Positions 56,971-64,000 of a stretch of 64,000 nucleotides of DNA are shown in pieces (position 1 is the stretch's first letter; each line of letters starts with the position of its first letter). The position numbers were made by a program, and so were the translations under genes. The DNA is from Akebia trifoliata (taxonomy: Eukaryota; Streptophyta; Magnoliopsida; Ranunculales; Lardizabalaceae). The stretch lies in contig CM030717.1 of assembly GCA_017979445.1 (NCBI GenBank), positions 24,911,288-24,975,287 on the forward strand, given 5' to 3'. The notes beneath the pieces were generated by a model, which was not told where the DNA came from, ran no database searches, and saw only the letters and a list, made by a program, of their open reading frames with translations.

Positions 56971-56988
56971 TGGTGAATCCACTAGGGA
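56971..56988 (+). other. Primer binding site-like sequence after the family B LTR
   Basis: TGGTGAATCCACTAGGGA follows the LTR end by one base and has the form of plant gypsy primer sites (TGGYGAAYCCRCTGGGGA). Tandem family B LTR copies with one solo and one full-type end support its orientation. Confidence 0.65.
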
Positions 56989-58445
56989 CTATTGAGGATC
57001 AGACTTGAAAAAGTCCAAGTTTTGGAATATTGCCATTTAGACCTAGTTTTTTATTACTTTATTTTTTATTTCTTATTTACTTGATTCGATTATTTGTTAG
57101 GCCTATTTCACTCTCTCAACGTTGTTTGGATTAATTATTGTGGAATATTATTTACTATGACTTGTTTAAGGGACATTTGGAATAATCCTAAATAATACAG
57201 GATGCTAAGAGAATAATAGTGTGGAAAAAATGGTTGTTGAACCATTTTCATTATTTGGTTTATTTTATATTTTTGAGTTGTAATATCTTTTCTTGGCATT
57301 ATTTGGATTGATTTTGGGTATGTCATTTTGGAATATCAATTTTTATGATTCAATCTAAGGTCATTTTGGGATTACCCTAAATAATGAAAGATTCAAATTA
57401 ACATAAATTGAGGATGGAATGATGGTGGTTGGGATGTGAGTTATGTATTTTTTTTTATTTTAAATTTGGATGATTTTTTTAGCATGTTACTTGGCATAGG
57501 CGACGAGTTGTGAAAATAAATTATTTATGAATTATGTGCTAAGAAATAAAAAATTTGTTTTTTTTAATATTGTTTGTGATGAGGAGAGGATTCCAAAAAA
57601 AATTCAAAAATCTTTTTAATAAGTTTTTTTTTTCGTGTGGTGTGCGAATAGTGAAAACTTTGTTTTCCTATTTCTATCTTCTTCTCCACAGAAGAGACAA
57701 CAAGCAGAAAAAAAACATTTTTTCTCTCTCTCTCTCTCTCTCCCCCCTCTCTCTCGTCGTTTATGTGTATCTATAGCTCTTTGATCTCGCGAGAATGACT
57801 ATTACGGATCAACGATGAAATAAAAACAGCTACATCAACTTATTAAAGAAAAGAATTAGAGGGTATCATCTCATTCTAAGGTTGGATGAAGCAGATCATA
57901 AAGATTTTGTCGTTGTTTGGGGCCATCTCTGCCTTTTGGATTAGTCTCTTGGAGATATCTATAGTTCCACGTAGCCATGCTTGGTTGTTACCAATCTATC
58001 TTGTGCCTCTCTAGGATGTTATGGTCTTTTGATGGTTGGAATTGGTTTGATGAAGAATTGTTGCATCCTCTCTTACAGTTTTTGGTTACTTTGAGAAGAA
58101 CTTTTAGAAGGAAAAAATCCATTGCCGCAAGTGGTGATTTTCTCACCTAATGATCATCTGATGGATGAGTTTGGCTTCCGTCAAATTTGATCTATTCCAA
58201 TCAACCAATTTTAAATTAGGTACTTTTTTAAAAAATTTAAAAAAAGAAAAAAAAGAAGGTGTGTGTTGTTGCCAACAACATAAATAAAAGATATTAAGTT
58301 GTAAGTATTGAATGTGTGAGTTGTGTGGCTAGCAGCAACCATGCAAAATAAATAAATAAATAAAGGGAAATCAAGTCTTGATCAACTGTTACTGCAGATT
58401 GGTCGTGTGGATTTCGCTTTTTCTTTCTTTTGAAACGTTTTAAAG
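56989..58445. other. Unassigned region right of the family B LTR
   Basis: It may be the leader of the family B element, at least up to about 57450. A CT repeat lies at 57722-57756. From 57860 the base composition is less extreme and some coding-like text appears (for example VVWGHLCLLD near 57910), but stops break every frame and no domain is recognised. Confidence 0.4.
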
Positions 58446-58640
58446 CATGGGTTTGAACCAGATCAGATAACCTTCAGCACTTTTCTTAAGGGACTCTGTA
58501 TGGATAACGAATTAGAACAGATGATGAAGTTGTTTAACAAAATATTGAATAACGGGTACCCGATCTATGTACCCATCTTTTGTGTTGTAATTAACAAGCT
58601 GTGCAAGATTGCGAACACGAATGAGGCTCTTAGGTCTTAA
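58446..58640 (+). pseudogene. Pentatricopeptide repeat (PPR) gene fragment
   Basis: The frame reads GFEPDQITFSTFLKGLCMDN, then ELEQMMKLFNKILNNGYPIY and VPIFCVVINKLCKIANTNEALR, followed by TAA. It covers nearly two 35-residue PPR motifs of the P class (G..PD..T...L..GLC......A..L...M and ..Y..VI..LCK.G....A). Such proteins bind organelle RNA and usually have ten or more repeats. With only two repeats and no start it is a truncated fragment. Its neighbours are retrotransposon sequences, so it may be a captured piece or the remains of a host gene. Confidence 0.8.
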
Positions 58641-59320
58641 TTGAGAGAGAATGAGAGAGAAAAAATTTCTATTATCACACCAATTTTTTTAAAGCACGTC
58701 AAATTGGATATTTGTTAATTCTTTACTTGATCCCAAACAAGTTGAGGTGGTAATAGAATCTTTTTAGAGGGCTATATTTTTAGTTTTGGTTAGTAATAAT
58801 TTTTTTTTATAAAAAAAAAGTTTTTTTTTATTTTGTTTTGTTTTTAAAATCAATTTCTTTTAAAAAAATAGGTTTTCTTTGTATTGCCTGGCAGAATAAA
58901 AATTAATTTGTTTTAAAAAATAAAAAAATAAAAAAATAAAAAATAAAAAATTCATCACTCCTTATCTCAACATCTATCATTATATCCTCAATTTAATATT
59001 CTTTGAGAATCTCGATCTGCTTAGGGCCACCTAAAGTGATCTTTGATTGAATCTTAGAAATAAAATTTTTTTTGGTTCATTCTTTTTTGAAAAAATTCTT
59101 GCCATCTAATTGATTATTCTTGTGCTATGATTTATGCCCATCTAACATGATATAATCTCTCTAGATATGTTTTAATGTACTTGCTTTGATTTTGATCACG
59201 AGGAATTTTGTACACTTTGATTTGTATTAATATGAGATTAATTGTGATGATTTGATCTGGCCTTGGGCACACCCCACCCTGTTTTGCACACACCACTAGC
59301 ATGTTTATCGTTTTGCACTC
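58641..59320. other. AT-rich stretch without a gene
   Basis: Long A and T runs (58790-58960), no domain and no clear repeat structure. Confidence 0.55.
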
Positions 59321-59660
59321 TTGCAGGTCCCATATAGGCAACGTGGCACTAGTGCGTGGCCTGGTCTCTACGGAGATACAACATCATTCATGAAAACCAC
59401 AACTCCAGTCACGTACCTTAGGGTATATAAAACTGGGGCATCAGTACCGTCTGATCAGGTGACTCTGAAAGGTATATCGATGCACCCAGGCTGGAGCGAC
59501 CTGAGCCCTTTGACCTATTGTAAGCCACACAGTTATATGTCCCGTTTGCCAACATAGTACTAGTACGTGGTCGGTCTCCTCGTGAGATGCCAAACCATTT
59601 ATGAAAGCTACAACCCTTGACTCATACCTATGAGTACATCAAAGATAATCCAAGTACATC
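59321..59660. repeat. Diverged two-copy repeat
   Basis: Two segments about 210 bases apart (from 59329 and 59539) share TCCC..T.GGCAAC.T.G.ACTAGT.CGTGG, GAT.CAA..CATT.ATGAAA and CTACAAC or ACAACTC blocks. A 78-codon frame covers the first copy but shows no domain. Confidence 0.5.
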
Positions 59661-60539
59661 AGTTGCACTTCTTGGTCAAAATCAATGCCTAAGCAAGATC
59701 CTGCTCCGATGTACTACAGTACTAAGAGGATAGACTACGTCTATTCTAGAAAAGAGGTGAGTTAAGAGTATCTTTGCTCAAACAATGCATTCCACCTTTG
59801 ATGTGGGGATTAAACTGGCTGCTTTTGACTTCAGAGAAGTGAGTTGAAGTCTTAGATTATCACCTATACGGTATATCAAACTAAGCCACCACGTATCGAG
59901 AGGTATATAGGTGTACTTGGACAAGCGTGGCCAGATAAATTACATTGCACATAGTGAACCTAGAGTCTAGAAACCTCCCTATAGCTCACGACTCGAATTT
60001 ATCATGGGTGTTCCCGAGTTGCTCTATTTAATCCAACCAGAAGATAAGTGGGTGGACTGGTCCACACCGCTGCAATCAAACCCGCAATATCAATCCAACC
60101 CAACAGACTTAATTGATGAGACATACTGGTCAATATCAAGTTAACCAATTAGCCCCATTGGTAAATGGATTATGAACATATGAACCGATTGAACTAATTG
60201 GCTTAAAAATATTGGATGAAGTGATGCAAGTGGAATATTCAGATCCATTGGGTCAAACCGGCTCAAACTCAAATAGGTACATAGTCTCAATCACCTTGCA
60301 TCGACCAGTTTAATTCAATGGATTGCATATTTCATACTTAACAGGATTAGTAAATCATATTCATGTCATATTTCTTGATTGAAATATTTCATTGGTTAGA
60401 GATTTTGAATCTAGGGGTCAACTTAATCTAGGCTATCAAGAGGAAGCTCTATTTGTTAAAAGTCTACTCTATGGTCTGTAACTAGTAATTCACCTTTGAT
60501 GGGGTTTTCGGGGTTATCATTGCACCCAAACTCAAACGT
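59661..60539. other. Unassigned region before the gag relic
   Basis: It may be the LTR or leader of the element whose gag begins near 60600. I found no primer site or matching LTR in the window, and no gene. Confidence 0.4.
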
Positions 60540-60599
60540 CCACCTCCTAGTTGGAGTTGTAAGTCCAGTCGGTTAGAACGAACGTCAGTACTAAATCAA

Positions 60600-61930
60600 C
60601 AGGCAGAAATGACTTTGGAATCTGAGCTTATAGAAATTCGTAAGATTTTGGTAGTTTTTGCCAATGATATCAATAGTATAAAAGGCAAGGTAGATGCTTT
60701 GGAACAGATTTTAGAATCAACGAGCAATCCCCTTGACGATCCAAAAAGAAAAAAAGGGTAGAAAAAAATTTAATGAGACATGCACATGAGGCCTTTGAAC
60801 TTGATAGAGATGAAGAACCCGTCGATGAAAATCCTGTATTAATCAATAGGATGTCTCAATTAGAGTCAGCTTTGAAAAGTATAAAGGGTATTGATGAGAT
60901 TGTAGTAGGCATTGAAGTTTTGAATCGTATCCCTAGGATTCAATTATCGAAAAAATTTGTGATGCCTGACATGGATAAGTTCAATGGAGTGGGTTATGCA
61001 AGAACCCATCTCAAAGTATATGTCACTAACATGTGTATAATGGGGCTTAGAGACGAACATATGACATTACTATTTCAGCGAACTCTGTCAAGATCAGCTC
61101 TACGATGGCTGATGTCTCAAGATCCTGCTACAGTAGGTACATGAAAGAGCATATCAAAGGCTTTTTGGCATCAGTGCAAATACAGTACCGAAATTGAAAC
61201 TTCAAGAAAGGACTTGGAGTCAACTAAATAGAAGAATGGGAAAACATTTACTGAATTCATCGATCGTTGGAGGGCCAAGGCTACACAAATGTGGGATAGA
61301 CCTTCAGAGAAAGAACAAGTGGCTATTATCTTAAAAAATCTCTCGCAAAAGTATGCCCGACATCTAGTCTCCCAATACCTTCCTACATTCGAGTTTCTAT
61401 TGCAAGCTGGTAGCCAATTGGAAGATGCTTTCGTTTTCGGAATCATTTCCAATCCTTCTAACAACAAGTTCAAAAAACCTTTCACCAATTCCAAATCTAG
61501 CACTAATCACGCCTATGTAGCCAATACGTATAATACACTCGTCCAATCTACTATCCTGCCTAGTAACTAAGTTAACCCTAGTCAACCTCGATCACGTAGG
61601 AAGTTTACCAGTCTTGGTATGGTTTTGAGCATTGTCTTTCAGAAATTATTAAGTAAAGGGCTCATTGCACCTCTCCTACCTCGACCTTTACCAAATCCAC
61701 TCCCTACTTCTCACCATCCCAACTTATTTTGTGAGTTTCACTAAAATTCTGATCATTTTACTGATCGTTGCGTCGCTCTTCGTTATACAGTTCAAGACCT
61801 TATTGACGCCAAAAAATTTACTGTCCCTGCCCCTGAGCAGCCAAATGTTACTACCAACCCTCTACCCACTTACCAACCTCCTCAGACTTTGAACATGGTA
61901 TCCAATACTCAACTCTCTTTTGACCCAATC
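60600..61930 (+). pseudogene. gag relic of a Tat/Ogre-like element
   Basis: A coiled-coil-like start (MTLESELIEIRKIL at 60609) runs into a shift, then RHAHEAFELDRDEEPVDENP and FVMPDMDKFNGVGYARTHLK, followed by MTLLFQRTLSRSALRWLMSQ. After a stop, FTEFIDRWRAKATQMWDRPSE and EKEQVAIILKNLSQKYARHL continue the gag core. At about 61670-61830 another frame reads LPNPLP, then LFCEFH..SDHFTDRCVALRYTVQDLIDAKK. That is the zinc-knuckle-like C-terminus (CEFH...GH.TD.C..L...IQDLI) typical of this lineage. Several frameshifts and stops rule out function. Confidence 0.75.
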
Positions 61931-62870
61931 CTTCTTATCTGCTCAATCAATCATAAACCTCCTAGCCCCCCTCTTACCAGAGTGACAGTCCTTAATGAGG
62001 TTTTAGCCACCAAATGCAGTTTTGGCCAAGAGAGAAGAAGTAAGTCTGAAGAATGCAAAGAATCTGAAGAAGAAGACTCAGTCCAACCGTTTGGAAATAA
62101 TTTCTTGAGTTCTTAGTCTGTAATCAAGCCCGTTGTGGGTAATTGTCCCTAATTTTTTATAAGTCTTGAGTCCAGTTCTTGCCATCAATTCAGTAATCAA
62201 GTCTATTTTTTTTTTCTTATTTTGTTCTAGTTAAGTTAGTTTGTCGAGTCTGCAATGGTTTCAGTCGTCCCATTTGAATTTAATTGAATAAAAGAAATTT
62301 TAGAATACCTCAAGCGCATTAAAGATTTAACTAATAAACTGACTTCAAGGAGAAATTCCTCTAATAAGGAACCCTCTCCTGAATGAGAAGATAAATGTCT
62401 TGCTCAGCTTTTAATCAAGAAAGTAAAGAGCATTGACCTCAGAACAAAAAATAATTCCTAAGAAATTCATATTAGAATTAACTTATCCCCAGAGGAGCAC
62501 AAAGAGATGATGAATTTATTCAGAAAATTCAAAATACTTGCTTACATGATTCTATAAGGATATATTAGTTAAATTTGGAGTGTTTTTCAACATGAAATAT
62601 ATACCCATCCTGTGGGAACACCACATGTACAAACCAGAATAGACTTACATAGTTAGAGGAGAGATTACGAAATGTATCAGTACTGGACTTTTAAAAGGCT
62701 TATTATTTTCAGATCGATGGAATAGTTGAAGTAGCCAGTAAATATCTCAAGACAATCATCGTGAAAATGTGTCAATCACACATCATATTGGGATTGGCCA
62801 GAGAAGTTACCATTCGCGTTATGGACATATTACACTTCAATATAGTCTTCCACTAGAGTCACTCTAGTAT
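61931..62870. other. Collapsed pol region
   Basis: Less than 1 kb separates the end of gag from the end of integrase, where an intact element has about 4-5 kb of protease, RT, RNase H and integrase. I see no DSG, YxDD or integrase core. A piece at 62470-62550 (ISPEEHKEMMNLFRKFK-like in part) may be pol-derived. The interior was deleted at least once. Confidence 0.55.
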
Positions 62871-62879
62871 ATGATATGG

Positions 62880-63100
62880 AAAACCTTGTATCTCAAGGTC
62901 TTGATGGAAGTCAATTGTTAGTAATAGATTGGGTCTGTCAACGAAGATGAGTTACTCGCATGTTTGACAAGAAAGTCAAAGTTCATCACTTACAAGTCAA
63001 GGATCTAACCATCAGACTACCAAAAAAAATTGAGCACTCTTCCTCGACCATAAGAGGAAGTCTGAATTCAATTGGAAAGATTCATACTACCTGAAAAAAT
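62880..63100 (+). pseudogene. Integrase C-terminal relic
   Basis: The text CQRR-stop-VTRMFDKKVKVHHLQVKDLTIR matches the usual end of gypsy integrase (YQ.RM.R.FNKKVKPR.F..GDLVL.K), with the early part intact enough to recognise. Further text is broken by stops. Confidence 0.6.
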
Positions 63101-63709
63101 TGTCAGATTTCAAGATAATGATAGAGTTGAACTACCAGAGTCAACCAACCTTGACCAGATCAAGCGGTACTACATTTAAGGAGGCCATTTTTGTCAAATC
63201 AATTTTCCTACTACCCAGTTCAATATATCCTTTCTCAACCCTTTGTAACCTTTTCAAAAAAAAAATTATGCCTTTTTATTTCTCAGTTCGATCACCTAAC
63301 CTAGGGGAGAGAAGATATTCGAACTACGTCTTGGTCTGATCCAAAAATTCTGGGGTACGTAGGCAACTTGAGAAGTTACTTTAGGCCCGACCACATCAAA
63401 ATAAAAAAATAGATTCCCCGATAAATAAAAAATTTATAAAGCAAAAATTCAAAAGAAAAAGAAATATCATCCAAAATGGGAAAGAAAATTCAAGGAAAAA
63501 GAAAACAATTTAAAAAGAAATGTCACACAAGGGGCATTTGGGTTTTTGAGCCTCAAAATTCCTTTCTTTTTATGCCTAGTCCTAAGCCTACCCATAAAAG
63601 TCTTCCTAAGTACTGTGTGAAAAAGTCAAGGAAGATAGTAAAACATGATTAAACAGTAACTCTAGAATTTCGAAATGGAAGAAAAAGAAAAATAAAGCAT
63701 GTTAGGTTG
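63101..63709. other. 3' untranslated region of the Tat/Ogre-like element
   Basis: GGTACGTAGGCAACTTGAGAAG at 63353-63374 (given here as the core of a longer match) resembles the TACGTAGGCA motif that often follows pol in plant gypsy elements. The rest is A-rich. No gene. Confidence 0.5.
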
Positions 63710-63930
63710 AAAATCCAAAAGGGTAACTTAGGCAAAAATTAGGGCAAGCTCGCAAGGTTGAAAATATGAAAAAATGACATTGGCAACAATCAGAGCAAAG
63801 AAAAGAGAAAAAATTGTAAGCTTGCTAGATCGAAAACCTAAAAAGGCGATCTAGGCAAAAGGTAGAGCATGCTCGCTAGATTGAAAACCTGAAAAGACAA
63901 TCTAGGCAAAACTTAGAGCAACCATAAAAT
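63710..63930. repeat. Tandem repeat of about 60-70 bp, three to four copies
   Basis: Units contain GCTCGCWAGRTTGAAAAYMTGAAAARRYRAYYTAGGCAAAA followed by an AGAGCA stretch, at about 63700, 63750, 63820 and 63870. They sit after pol, as in the arrays at 48720-49130, and lead to the window edge, where an LTR would be expected. Confidence 0.7.
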
Positions 63931-64000
63931 AAAAGAAAATCTCCATTGAGTTGAGAAGTTTAAAAGACATTCCAAGCCAAAACATCAGAAGTCCGAATGA

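Overview
The window is nuclear DNA of a flowering plant, most likely a eudicot. It is AT-rich and gene-poor, with GT-AG introns, TATA boxes, plant-specific transposon families (FAR1-type MULE, Tat-lineage Ty3/gypsy, copia, SINE-like units) and nested LTR insertions. I see no intact host gene. All recognisable coding sequence belongs to mobile elements or to fragments of host genes (cytochrome P450, pentatricopeptide repeat proteins), most of it broken. I cannot name the species.

Layout. 1-4108 and 16985-17700: remains of a minus-strand LTR element (LTR 1-1435) with an antisense plant-mobile-domain (PMD) pseudogene on the plus strand. This is split by a solo LTR of family A (4114-16979, duplication AGAAG). 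That solo LTR is itself interrupted by a complete family A element (6409-16100, duplication GTAAG; 3.15 kb LTRs, primer site, polypurine tract, 3.4 kb interior with no visible pol). 17900-23750: a plus-strand LTR, a 48-bp repeat array, a minus-strand 'putative gypsy type transposon' (Transposase_28-like) pseudogene with its own TATA box, and another LTR-like stretch.

24657-34401 is the most interesting unit: a 9.7 kb Mutator-like element (MULE) with about 0.4 kb terminal inverted repeats. A FAR1/FHY3-type transposase gene reads rightward from the left end and carries one nonsense codon beside its second catalytic Asp. A small gene reads leftward from the right end and joins an RNase H1 N-terminal (hybrid-binding, viroplasmin-like) domain to a C-terminal membrane anchor. 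Between them lie fragments of a P450 and a PPR gene. The convergent two-gene plan resembles MuDR (mudrA/mudrB), but the second protein is different. A 377-bp foldback MITE with a 9-bp duplication lies 336 bp away and shares the element's outer 20 bp, so it is probably a non-autonomous relative.

37050-44030: a decayed Tat-lineage Ty3/gypsy element (LTR, gag, protease, RT/RNase H, second RNase H, integrase zinc finger) interrupted at 41470-43600 by copia LTR material in a polypurine tract-LTR-primer site order. 44030-49760: tandem arrays, one made of short palindromes, around a minus-strand LTR (46029-47968). 49762-54641: a diverged family A LTR carrying a solo LTR of family B (50554-52295, duplication GGTTC). 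55404-56969: a second family B LTR with a primer site after it. 56970-60540: mostly unassigned, with a PPR fragment at 58446-58640. 60540-64000: another Tat-type element with a gag relic joined closely to the end of integrase, so most of pol is missing, followed by tandem repeats.

All calls are from reading the sequence by eye. No alignment or database search was run, and boundaries marked approximate are so.
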